This document shows, in pieces, positions 1-7,333 of a stretch of DNA of 12,477 nt. The translations under genes and the position numbers were made by a program. This DNA comes from Gammaproteobacteria bacterium (GTDB lineage Bacteria; Pseudomonadota; Gammaproteobacteria; Eutrophobiales; Eutrophobiaceae): contig JAAXHV010000216.1 of NCBI GenBank assembly GCA_012270695.1, positions 1 through 12,477 of the forward strand. Direction: 5' to 3'. The first letter of the stretch is position 1, and every line of letters begins with the position of its first letter. The notes under the pieces are model-generated. The model had not been told where the DNA came from. It searched no databases and saw only the letters and a program-made list of their open reading frames with translations.

Positions 1-51
1 GTGCGCGTTCTCCGGTATGCTGGGGTTAAAGGTTGTTACCGTGTTCATTTA

Positions 52-76
52 ATATTGTAAGGATACCTTACAATAT
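52..76. promoter_or_regulatory. Perfect palindromic operator, probable MarR-family binding site
   Basis: Seen directly: arm ATATTGTAAGG (52-62), a 3-nt spacer ATA, then its exact reverse complement CCTTACAATAT (66-76). TTG...CAA palindromes of this size are typical MarR-family operators, and the adjacent gene at 91 encodes a MarR protein. The site covers the -35 element and most of the spacer of the promoter at 55-84, so bound repressor would block RNA polymerase. Autorepression, relieved by an aromatic acid or its CoA thioester, is inferred. I saw no second copy elsewhere in the window. Confidence 0.85.
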
Positions 77-84
77 AGTATAAT
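55..84 (+). promoter_or_regulatory. Sigma-70 promoter of the marR-amidase-AOR-boxCB operon
   Basis: A perfect -10 hexamer TATAAT lies at 79-84. A -35-like TTGTAA (55-60, four of six matches to TTGACA) lies 18 nt upstream of it. Transcription would begin about 7 nt after the -10, close to base 91, which is the A of the regulator's ATG. The -35 lies inside the palindromic operator. A divergent promoter serving a gene left of the window could share the same operator, but that cannot be judged here. Confidence 0.7.
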
Positions 85-90
85 CAAAAT

Positions 91-639
91 ATGAATAAAA
101 ATACAACCGGACAGGTCGTTGATTTCACCACGCTTGGCGAGTTAATCGGCTTTCAGCTACGGCAGGCGCAGCTCCAGGTATTCAACCATTTCCGCAAGAC
201 AGTCGGAGCAACGGGGATCACGCCGGGCCAGGCCGGTATTCTCATCCTGATACGGAACAATCCCGACATCAGTCAGGCCGCCCTGGCCCGCGCTATTGGT
301 GTGGAACGGGCTACCCTGGGACAGATTATCAGCGATATGGAGGCCAAATCCTGGGTGGAGCGGCATCCGTCTCGATCGGACAGACGCAGTTATGCCTTGA
401 CCCTGTCTTCGTCGGGCAAGGCTTTCCTGGAAAAAGTGCTGGAGAAGATCAGCTTCCATGAGCAGGACATGACCGCTCACCTGAGTACGGAAGAACGGCG
501 GGAGTTTCTGCGCCTGTTGTTGAAATTCCTGGGTGTTGACAGCGAGGCAAAAACTCTTGATAGCTACTATCGGAGCGGTTTAGACTCGCAGACCCCTGCT
601 GGAATGGAGAGTTACGCCAATGACATTCAAACTGCCTGA
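91..639 (+). CDS. MarR-family transcriptional regulator, probable controller of the box operon
   Basis: A 182-aa winged helix-turn-helix protein. An N-terminal dimerisation helix (about residues 15-40, around LGELIGFQLRQAQ) is followed by the helix-turn-helix at about 60-90 (ISQAALARAIGVERATLGQI) and the wing with the conserved D-R-R (about 95-105, SRSDRRSYALTLSSSG). The family usually runs about 140-170 aa; here a roughly 30-residue polar C-terminal tail follows the last helix. The family binds palindromic DNA as a dimer and is commonly released by small aromatic ligands or aroyl-CoA. Lying first in an operon with boxC and boxB, its likely ligand is benzoate or benzoyl-CoA (inference). The chosen ATG has no Shine-Dalgarno and sits at the predicted transcription start, suggesting a leaderless mRNA. 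Its 3' end overlaps the amidase start by 20 nt, indicating cotranscription. Confidence 0.88.
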   Translation: MNKNTTGQVVDFTTLGELIGFQLRQAQLQVFNHFRKTVGATGITPGQAGILILIRNNPDISQAALARAIGVERATLGQIISDMEAKSWVERHPSRSDRRSYALTLSSSGKAFLEKVLEKISFHEQDMTAHLSTEERREFLRLLLKFLGVDSEAKTLDSYYRSGLDSQTPAGMESYANDIQTA

Positions 640-2134
640 CAGGGATGAATTGAAAACCATCGCCGCTTCCATGGGATTGACCGTGGATAACACCCTGGCG
701 GAAACCATGCTTGAACAACTGGCCATGTTCGGCGGCGCCTACCAGTTCATGGATCAACTGGAAGACAACCTGCCTGAAATTCAGTACCCTGACAGGAGTT
801 ATCGGCCACCCGACCCGGAGGAAAATCCACTGGGCGCCTGGTACGTCAGGACCGACCTGAAAGGCAGGGATTCGGGACCGCTCAAGGGCAGGACGGTTGC
901 CCTCAAGGACAACATCTTCCTGGCGAACGTTCCCATGATGAACGGCGCCTCGATACTGGAAGGTTTTGTCCCGGATTTTGATGCCACCGTCGTCACCCGG
1001 CTGCTGGACGCCGGCGCAGAGATTACCGGGAAGGCGGTATGTGAATTTCTCTGCGTCTCCGGCGGCAGCGCCACAGCCAGTACCGGTGTTGTCAGAAACC
1101 CCCATCACCACGATTATTCTGCCGGCGGTTCTTCTTCGGGCAGCGCCGCCCTGGTTGCCAACGGCGACGTGGATATGGCCCTGGGCTGCGACCAGGCCGG
1201 ATCGGTGCGCATACCGTCCAGTTTCTGCGGGGTCTACGGTATGAAAGCGACCCATGGCCTGATCCCCTACACGGGCATCATGGGCATGGAGGCCATGCTG
1301 GACCACGTCGGTCCCATGACCACAAACGTGCGCGATAACGCCCTCCTCCTGGAAGCGTTGGCAGGTTACGACGGCATCGACAGCCGGCAACGCCAATTAC
1401 GGGTACATAAATATACCCGGGCGCTGGATGAGGATATCAGTGGCATGAAAATCGCCATGGTAAAAGAAGGTTTCGGCCACCCCCTGTCAGAGCCGGGCGT
1501 TGACCGTTGTGTCCGTGACGCGGCAGGTAGATTTGCCGATATCGGCGCCGAAGTGGCAGAAGTCTCCATCCCCATGCACCTGGATGGCGTGCCGCTCTGG
1601 GGCAGCATCATCATTGACGGGCTCTGGCAGACCATGCGCCATAACGGTCTTGCAATGAACACCAACGGCATTAATTCACCCGCGCTGGAAACGTTCATGT
1701 CCGGCTGGCAGGACAAATTCGACCGCTTCCCCGTGAACCTGCACCTGATCCTGATGTTGAGCAAGTACCTGGAGAGGTACCAGGGCAGGTATTACGCTAA
1801 AGCGAAAAACCACCTGCCGAGACTGATCAAAGCCTACAACGACGTGCTGGAAGAATACGACCTGTTATTGTTGCCGACCACCTTGATGCAGTCGAAAAAG
1901 AATCCGCCGGACGCTCCTGACCCGGCTATCGATGACATTGTATTCCTGGCGTTCAACACGGTGCTCAACACCTGCCAGTTCGATATCTCCGGCCACCCGG
2001 CCATGTCGCTGCCTTGCGGCTTGCGCAACGGACTGCCCGTCGGCATGATGCTGGTAAGCAGGCACTGTGACGAACCGGCCATCTACCGGGCTGGCAACGC
2101 CTTCGAACAATCATACAACTGGCAGAAAATATGA
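620..2134 (+). CDS. Amidase-signature family amidase, nitrile-hydratase-linked type (EC 3.5.1.4)
   Basis: A 504-aa amidase-signature hydrolase converting a carboxamide to the acid and ammonia, expected in the cytoplasm. The Ser-cisSer-Lys triad is visible: K96 in VALKDN, S171 in AGGSSSGSAALVA, and nucleophile S195 in DQAGSVRIPSS. These positions equal those I recall for Rhodococcus RhAmidase (K96, S171, S195), and the extra N-terminal helical region (residues 1-80, ending NPLGAWYV) and overall length also fit that subgroup, which accepts aromatic amides. The glycine usual after the signature serines (GGSSGGS) is a serine here. GGAGAG at 606-611, 8 nt upstream, supports the ATG. No nitrile hydratase or nitrilase gene is in the window. 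Next to boxC and boxB, a benzamide-type substrate releasing benzoate is plausible (inference). Other amides, or an amino-acid amide, remain possible. Confidence 0.9.
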   Translation: MTFKLPDRDELKTIAASMGLTVDNTLAETMLEQLAMFGGAYQFMDQLEDNLPEIQYPDRSYRPPDPEENPLGAWYVRTDLKGRDSGPLKGRTVALKDNIFLANVPMMNGASILEGFVPDFDATVVTRLLDAGAEITGKAVCEFLCVSGGSATASTGVVRNPHHHDYSAGGSSSGSAALVANGDVDMALGCDQAGSVRIPSSFCGVYGMKATHGLIPYTGIMGMEAMLDHVGPMTTNVRDNALLLEALAGYDGIDSRQRQLRVHKYTRALDEDISGMKIAMVKEGFGHPLSEPGVDRCVRDAAGRFADIGAEVAEVSIPMHLDGVPLWGSIIIDGLWQTMRHNGLAMNTNGINSPALETFMSGWQDKFDRFPVNLHLILMLSKYLERYQGRYYAKAKNHLPRLIKAYNDVLEEYDLLLLPTTLMQSKKNPPDAPDPAIDDIVFLAFNTVLNTCQFDISGHPAMSLPCGLRNGLPVGMMLVSRHCDEPAIYRAGNAFEQSYNWQKI

Positions 2135-2215
2135 ACCGGATTGTCAGCCATACCCGCTGTCCGGTAATGAATATTCACCCGAAACCTGGATTTGTTTCTC
2201 CCGGAGTGACCGTGT

Positions 2216-3928
2216 ATGCGTAATTATCTTCATATCGACCTGGGAAAGCGAACGGTGCAAGCCGTAGAACAAAAGGGGGAAGAACTGGTCCGCATCGGAC
2301 GCTACCTGATCGCCAAGACTCTGCTGGAAGACAATATCGCCCAGGTCGATCCCCTGTCAGCGGATAACCCGTTGATTTTTTCCGCGGGGCCGTTCGCCGG
2401 CACCAACTTCTCCAATGCCAACCGCACCAGTGTCGGCTGCAAAAGCCCGCTGACTGGCGGCATCAAGGAGGCCAATGCCGGCGGCACCTTTGGCGTGGCG
2501 CTTGGCCAACTGCACCTCTCGGGTTTTACCCTGCACGGCGCCGGCGATGAATGGGTCATTATCCACCTCAGAAAAGACGGCAGCATCGGCTTTGACTCCG
2601 CCAGGGGTTTCATGGGCAAAGGTAATTTCGAGACGGCTGCGCTGTTGCATGAGAAATACGGTAAAAAGGTCAGCCTGGCCCTGTGCGGCCCGGTCGGCGA
2701 ATACCAGGGGCTGCTTGCCGGCATCGCTATCAGCGACACCGATCGGCGTCCCTCCAGGCTGGCGGCGCGCGGCGGCGTCGGGGCCGTGCTGGGCAGTAAA
2801 AAAGTGAAGGCCATCGTCGCCGACCTGAACAAAATGCCGCAACTCCATGAACGTAAAAAAGTCATAGGCGGTGTCCGTCATTACGCCGAAAAACTGGGCA
2901 AAGACCCGATGATTGACAGCTACAAGCGCTTCGGCACGGCCATGATGGCGGATTACATGAACCACGTGGGCGGCCTGCCGGTACGCAATTTCTCCGCCGG
3001 ACGCCTGGTTGACACCAACCTCGAAACCATGAAGATGGGCGGCGACTTCATCCGTGAGCAGAATATCGCCCGGGGTGGCGATCCGTCACACGCCTGTATG
3101 CCGGGTTGCCTGATCCAGTGCAGTAACGTGTATGCCGACGCTGAGGGTAATGAAATCGTCTCACCCGTCGAGTATGAGACGCTGGGATTATTGGGAACCA
3201 ATTGCGGCATCAAGGAGCCTGATGACCTGGCAAGATTGAACGCCATCGCCAACGACCTGGGTATCGATACCATTGAAACAGGCGCCATGGTCGGCGTACT
3301 GATGGAGGCCCGCGTGGGTGAATTCGGCGACGCCGGGTTTATCGCCGAGGTCCTGGAAGAAATCCGTAACGGTACGAAACAAGGCCGGCTCTATGCTCAG
3401 GGCACCGCCTCTGTCGGCGAGCACTACCGGGTTGCGCGGGTGCCGGTCATCAAGCGTCAGGCCATCAGCGCCTACGACCCCCGGGTTGTGGAGGCGACCG
3501 GCATCACCATGATGGTGACCGCGCAGGGCGCGGACCACACCGCGGGCAATGTGCCCCGGATGGAGACCGCGGACAAGTCCATGGACGAGATTGCTGCAGC
3601 CAGTCATGCCGCCCAGGTACAGACCGCAGCCACGGATTCACTGGGATTATGCGTTTTCGGCCGCACTGTCACGGCAGTTGAATTGGATGCAATCACCGAG
3701 GCGATAAATGCCGCAGTCGCGACTGGGCTTGACTCGTCTTTCTTCAACGAACTGGGCCGGGAAACCTTGCGACTTGAGAGAGAATTCAACCGGGCGGCAG
3801 GCTTTACCGAAGCTGACGATGAATTGCCCCGGTTTTTCTATGACGAGCCCCTGGCGCCCAGCAACCGCGCCGCGCGCTTCCACGCCAAAGAAGTCAACGA
3901 ATTTGTTAATGACTGGTGGCGGCAATAA
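2216..3928 (+). CDS. Tungsten-type aldehyde:ferredoxin oxidoreductase (AOR) family protein
   Basis: A 570-aa AOR-family protein, a little shorter than the 600-620 aa of characterised AORs. The N-terminal pterin-binding domain (about 1-205) carries SAGPFAGT, R-T-S-V-G-C-K-S-P-LTGG (70-82) and the diagnostic RGGVGAVLGSKKVKAI (185-200). Probable [4Fe-4S] ligands are C294, C298 and C302 (CMPGCLIQC, spacing CX3CX3C rather than the CX2CX3C of classical AOR), plus C479 in DSLGLCVF. The family oxidises aldehydes to acids, or runs in reverse, using a tungsten bis-pterin cofactor and low-potential electron carriers. GGAG at 2203-2206, 9 nt before the ATG, sets the start; 81 nt separate it from the amidase. 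Its reaction here is inferred: benzaldehyde-type oxidation to benzoate, or oxidation of the BoxC semialdehyde product. No electron-transfer subunit or cofactor gene is adjacent. Confidence 0.88.
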   Translation: MRNYLHIDLGKRTVQAVEQKGEELVRIGRYLIAKTLLEDNIAQVDPLSADNPLIFSAGPFAGTNFSNANRTSVGCKSPLTGGIKEANAGGTFGVALGQLHLSGFTLHGAGDEWVIIHLRKDGSIGFDSARGFMGKGNFETAALLHEKYGKKVSLALCGPVGEYQGLLAGIAISDTDRRPSRLAARGGVGAVLGSKKVKAIVADLNKMPQLHERKKVIGGVRHYAEKLGKDPMIDSYKRFGTAMMADYMNHVGGLPVRNFSAGRLVDTNLETMKMGGDFIREQNIARGGDPSHACMPGCLIQCSNVYADAEGNEIVSPVEYETLGLLGTNCGIKEPDDLARLNAIANDLGIDTIETGAMVGVLMEARVGEFGDAGFIAEVLEEIRNGTKQGRLYAQGTASVGEHYRVARVPVIKRQAISAYDPRVVEATGITMMVTAQGADHTAGNVPRMETADKSMDEIAAASHAAQVQTAATDSLGLCVFGRTVTAVELDAITEAINAAVATGLDSSFFNELGRETLRLEREFNRAAGFTEADDELPRFFYDEPLAPSNRAARFHAKEVNEFVNDWWRQ

Positions 3929-5643
3929 CCGTGCTCAACCCCGACCATAGCGCTGACATGGCGCGAGAAGATGCGGCATCGGCTGATGCCATGCAGCTGG
4001 ATTTTCAAACACATCCGCAGCGCTATCGCCACTGGAAGCTGACGACTTCCGGGGCTATCGCAAACCTGGATATGGACGTGAGTGAGGACGGCGCCGCGTT
4101 TCCCGGTTATGAACTGAAGCTGAACTCTTACGACATCGGCGTCGATATCGAGTTGTACGATGCGATTCAACGGCTGCGTTTTGAGCACCCGGAAGTAAAA
4201 ACCGTGGTGGTCGCCTCCAATAAGCCCACCATGTTCTGCGCCGGCGCCAATATTCGCATGCTGGCAGGGGCGTCCCACGGCCATAAGGTGAATTTCTGCA
4301 AATTCACTAATGAGACGCGCAACGCCATAGAAGATGCAGGTGAGTACTCCGGCCAGCGCTACCTGTGTGCGTTAAACGGAACGGCAGCCGGCGGCGGTTA
4401 TGAGCTGGCGCTGGCCATGGATTACCTGATCCTGGTCGACGACGGCAATGCCGCCGTGTCACTGCCGGAAATCTCCCTGCTTGCCGTTCTGCCCGGCACC
4501 GGCGGTCTCACGCGGCTCGTCGATAAAAGAAAGGTGCGCCGCGACCTGGCTGATGTCTTCTGTACCGTAGAGGAAGGGGTGAAAGGCCAACGCGCGGTCG
4601 ATTGGCGCCTGGTGGATGAAACCGTGCCCAGCTCGCAGTTCGCGCAACGAGTGGCTGAGCGGGCCGAAGAAATGAGCCGTATGTCCGACCGTCCCGACGC
4701 GTCCGGGGGAGTGCAACTGACGCCGTTATCCAGGCTAATCAAGGCAGACAGTATCGAGTACGACTGGCTGGGCCTGTCCATCGACAGGAATAACCGCAAC
4801 GTTACCCTGCTGATAAAAGGGCCTGATACTGAGGCGCCTGACAATCCGGCGGAGGTGATAGCCATGGGAGACCGGTTCTGGCCCCTGGCCCTGGTCCGGG
4901 AGTTGGACGACGCCTTGTTGCACCTGCGCTTCAACGAAGCGGACATCGGCACCATCATTATCAGGAGCGCCGGAACCGGCGATGCCGTCAAAGAGTATGA
5001 CGAATTCCTGCAACGCAACAGGGATAACTGGCTGATACGGGAAACCATCCTCTACTGGAAACGCACGCTGAAACGGCTTGACCTGACTTCCCGCACCAGC
5101 TTTGCCTTCATCGAACCCGGAAGCTGTTTCGCCGGTTTGCTGGCGGAGTTACTGTTCGCCGTGGACCGCAGCTACATGCTGGACGGGCAGTTTGAAGATG
5201 ATGACACGCCAGCGGCAACCATCATGCTGAGCGAGAGCAACTTCGGCCCGCTGCCGATGTCCAACGGTTTGACGCGTCTTCAAACCCGTTTCCTCGGCGA
5301 ACCCGACAGCGTTGCAGCCGCAAAAGGGTATATCGGCAGGGAAATTGACGCAGGTCTGGCCGCGCGCCTGGGCCTGGTCACTTTTACCCCGGATGACATA
5401 GACTGGGAGGACGAGATCAGGATGTTGCTCGAAGAACGGGCCAGTTTTTCTCCCGACGCCCTGGTGGGGATGGAAGCCAATTTACGCTTTGCCGGCCCGG
5501 AAACCCTGGAAACCAAGATCTTCGGCCGGCTCAGCGCCTGGCAGAACTGGATATTTCAACGTCCAAATGCAGTCAGCGACGCCGGCGCGCTGCGCCGTTA
5601 CGGCAGCGGACTGCGTCCCGAATACGATAAAAACCGGGTATGA
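3916..5643 (+). CDS. boxC: BoxC, 2,3-epoxybenzoyl-CoA dihydrolase (benzoyl-CoA-dihydrodiol lyase)
   Basis: A 575-aa crotonase-superfamily enzyme of the long BoxC type (family about 550-560 aa). BoxC opens 2,3-epoxybenzoyl-CoA with two waters to 3,4-dehydroadipyl-CoA semialdehyde and formate. Marks seen: FQTHPQRYRHWKL (about 30-42), KLNSYDIGVDIELYDA (68-83), the oxyanion-hole segment MFCAGANIRML (106-116), NGTAAGGGYELALAMD (154-169) and SLPEISLLAVLPGTGGLTRL (182-201), followed by a second long domain. The start is uncertain. The GTG at 3916 overlaps the AOR stop by 13 nt and lacks a clear ribosome site. GTG 3931 follows a GGTGGCGG stretch. ATG 3958 would give a more family-like N-terminus. The downstream neighbour is boxB, the enzyme acting just before it in the pathway. 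Confidence 0.93.
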   Translation: MAAITVLNPDHSADMAREDAASADAMQLDFQTHPQRYRHWKLTTSGAIANLDMDVSEDGAAFPGYELKLNSYDIGVDIELYDAIQRLRFEHPEVKTVVVASNKPTMFCAGANIRMLAGASHGHKVNFCKFTNETRNAIEDAGEYSGQRYLCALNGTAAGGGYELALAMDYLILVDDGNAAVSLPEISLLAVLPGTGGLTRLVDKRKVRRDLADVFCTVEEGVKGQRAVDWRLVDETVPSSQFAQRVAERAEEMSRMSDRPDASGGVQLTPLSRLIKADSIEYDWLGLSIDRNNRNVTLLIKGPDTEAPDNPAEVIAMGDRFWPLALVRELDDALLHLRFNEADIGTIIIRSAGTGDAVKEYDEFLQRNRDNWLIRETILYWKRTLKRLDLTSRTSFAFIEPGSCFAGLLAELLFAVDRSYMLDGQFEDDDTPAATIMLSESNFGPLPMSNGLTRLQTRFLGEPDSVAAAKGYIGREIDAGLAARLGLVTFTPDDIDWEDEIRMLLEERASFSPDALVGMEANLRFAGPETLETKIFGRLSAWQNWIFQRPNAVSDAGALRRYGSGLRPEYDKNRV

Positions 5644-5650
5644 CAATAGC

Positions 5651-5709
5651 GGGCATTCCGGCGAAAACAGACATTCAACGGAAAATCCAAGCGTCATTCC
5701 GGCACGGCA
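5651..5709. repeat. REP-like remnant between boxC and boxB
   Basis: The 86-nt gap between boxC and boxB has two direct copies of CATTCCGGC (5654-5662 and 5695-5703), 41 nt apart. The first continues as GCGAAAACAG, resembling the ATTCCGGCGAAA...-type short dispersed repeats common in proteobacterial intergenic DNA. A weak stem TTCCG (5656-5660)/CGGAA (5679-5683) is possible. The element looks degraded: no full-length inverted arm remains. Assignment to a REP family is inference from resemblance only. Confidence 0.4.
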
Positions 5710-5729
5710 ACAGTAGTGAGAACACGACC

Positions 5730-7169
5730 ATGAGTAACGTAGATTATGACACCCTGATCCCTAACAACGTGGGGCTTGCCGCGGACCGGCGATTGCAACG
5801 CGCGCTGGAACGCTGGTATCCGAATTATATCGACTGGTGGAAAACCATGGGGCCGGACGGCTTCCAGGACCTGGAAGTGTACCTGCGCACGGCCATCGGC
5901 GTCGACCCGGAAGGCTGGGCCAGGTTCGGTTACGTGAAGATGCCGGAATATCGCTGGGGCATACTGTTGGCGCCACAGGAAGAGAACCGCAGGATCGCCT
6001 TTGGCCGGCACAAGGGCGAACCGGTGTGGCAGGAGGTGCCGGGAGAGTACCGCGCCATGTTGCGGCGCCTGGTTGTGATACAGGGAGACACGGAACCCGC
6101 TTCGGTGGAACAGCAGCGCTTCCTGGGGCATACCGCTCCGTCACTGTATGACATGCGCAACGTCTTTCAGGTCAACGTCGAAGAAGGCCGCCACCTGTGG
6201 GCTATGGTCTACCTGCTGCACAAGCATTTTGGCCGAGATGGCCGGGAGGAGGCAGAGGATTTACTGGTGCGCCGTTCCGGGGACAAGGACAAACCCCGCA
6301 TCCTGGGGGCGTTCAATGAGAAAACGCCGGACTGGTTGTCGTTCTTCATGTTTACCACCTTCACCGACCGGGACGGCAAGATGCAACTGGAATCCCTGGC
6401 CCAGTCGGGCTTTGATCCCCTGGCCCGCACCACCCGCTTCATGCTCACCGAAGAAGGTCACCACATGTTCGTGGGCCGCACCGGCGTTGAGCGGGTGGTG
6501 AGGCGAACCTGCGAGGTGATGCAGAAAAATAAAATTGATGACCCCTCTGATACCGGGTCGGTCAGAAACCTGGGCGTCATCGACTTGCCGACCATACAGA
6601 AGAAAATCAATTTTCATTATTCCGTTACCCTGGATTTATTCGGCGCCGAGATTTCCACCAACGCATCCAATGCCTACAACGCCAGCCTGAAGGGCCGTTT
6701 CAGGGAAACCACCATCGACGATGACCACCAGCTCCATAACAGCACCTACCCGGTGCTGAAACATATCAACGGACAACTGGTCAGCGTGGATGAACCGGCT
6801 ATCAACGCAGTCAACAGCCGCCTGTGTGACGATTTTATCAATGACTGCGAACAAGTCCTGGCAACTTGGAACAAGGCTATCGCCGACAACGGCTACGCAT
6901 ACCGCCTGAGATTGCCCAGCCGCGCTTTCAACCGGGCGGTCGGCGAGTTCAGCGACGTTCACGCCACGGCGGAGGGCGACCTGGTCCCGCAAGCCGAATG
7001 GCAACAACGCCGGCAACAATGGCTGCCGGATAACGATGACCTGGAATTTCTGCTATCACTCATGGAACAGGTTACGGAACCCGGGAAGTTCGCCCACTGG
7101 ATTGCGCCACCCCGTGCCGGCATCAACGGTAAACCCGGCGATTTCGAATACGTCAAAATAGCTGCCTAA
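5730..7169 (+). CDS. boxB: BoxB, benzoyl-CoA 2,3-epoxidase (diiron oxygenase component)
   Basis: A 479-aa protein matching the usual BoxB length (about 475). BoxB uses O2 and electrons from the reductase BoxA to epoxidise benzoyl-CoA. Diiron ligands are visible as two E-x-x-H motifs, E152-G-R-H155 and E242-G-H-H245, together with E122 and D213. All are offset by two from the positions I recall for Azoarcus BoxB (E120, E150, H153, D211, E240, H243). The reading frame is open upstream to an ATG at 5640, but that 30-residue extension runs through the repeat-like gap. The ATG at 5730 gives the family N-terminus (MSNVDYDTLIPNN). Its ribosome site is weak (GTGAG at 5716-5720). BoxA is not encoded here, so the reductase must lie elsewhere. 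Translation may be partly uncoupled from boxC by the gap. Confidence 0.95.
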   Translation: MSNVDYDTLIPNNVGLAADRRLQRALERWYPNYIDWWKTMGPDGFQDLEVYLRTAIGVDPEGWARFGYVKMPEYRWGILLAPQEENRRIAFGRHKGEPVWQEVPGEYRAMLRRLVVIQGDTEPASVEQQRFLGHTAPSLYDMRNVFQVNVEEGRHLWAMVYLLHKHFGRDGREEAEDLLVRRSGDKDKPRILGAFNEKTPDWLSFFMFTTFTDRDGKMQLESLAQSGFDPLARTTRFMLTEEGHHMFVGRTGVERVVRRTCEVMQKNKIDDPSDTGSVRNLGVIDLPTIQKKINFHYSVTLDLFGAEISTNASNAYNASLKGRFRETTIDDDHQLHNSTYPVLKHINGQLVSVDEPAINAVNSRLCDDFINDCEQVLATWNKAIADNGYAYRLRLPSRAFNRAVGEFSDVHATAEGDLVPQAEWQQRRQQWLPDNDDLEFLLSLMEQVTEPGKFAHWIAPPRAGINGKPGDFEYVKIAA

Positions 7170-7179
7170 GCCATTGCAA

Positions 7180-7225
7180 CGCTTGATTTCTCCAACCGGG
7201 AGATGATTCGGGTTAAAAATCAACG
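7180..7225 (+). other. Potential RNA structure downstream of boxB
   Basis: A 7-bp outer stem TTGATTT (7183-7189)/AAATCAA (7217-7223) encloses a small hairpin TCTCC-AACCG-GGAGA (7189-7203). It begins about 11 nt after the boxB stop. There is no T-rich tract after it, so it is not a convincing intrinsic terminator. It may protect the 3' end of the box mRNA, or it may be chance. The rest of the gap up to the promoter at 7297 is purine-rich with repeated AAAGAT, and I see no gene in it. Confidence 0.25.
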
Positions 7226-7296
7226 GTATCGGGTATCTATGACAGTGAAATCAGGTGAATAAAGATGAATTATGGTAAGCAAAGATAAAGATAGAC

Positions 7297-7323
7297 TTGA
7301 CAAACAGATATTTCGGCAATAAT
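7297..7323 (+). promoter_or_regulatory. Candidate sigma-70 promoter for the small membrane-protein pair
   Basis: A consensus -35 TTGACA (7297-7302) is followed after 15 nt by AATAAT (7318-7323), five of six matches to the -10 consensus. The spacing is short of the ideal 17 nt; reading TAATTT (7320-7325) instead gives 17 nt but a poorer hexamer. Transcription would start near 7330, immediately before the hairpin at 7334. It separates the downstream genes from the box operon. Confidence 0.5.
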
Positions 7324-7333
7324 TTGTACTACC

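Noticed and set aside
449..1396. A 315-codon open frame on the minus strand opposite the regulator and amidase
   Set aside because: It lies wholly antisense to strongly supported coding sequence, its product has no recognisable motif, and its openness is explained by codon bias of the + strand genes.
2302..2965. Two overlapping minus-strand open frames of about 190-200 codons inside the AOR gene
   Set aside because: Antisense shadows of a clear AOR family gene; no motifs, no ribosome sites, and they overlap each other.
5640..5729. N-terminal extension of BoxB by 30 residues
   Set aside because: It translates the repeat-like gap into a low-complexity stretch. The family N-terminus begins at the ATG at 5730.
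7265..7288. Seven-codon leader peptide (ATG 7265 to TAA 7288) after AGGTGA
   Set aside because: It lies upstream of the predicted start near 7330, and nothing in its codons suggests attenuation.
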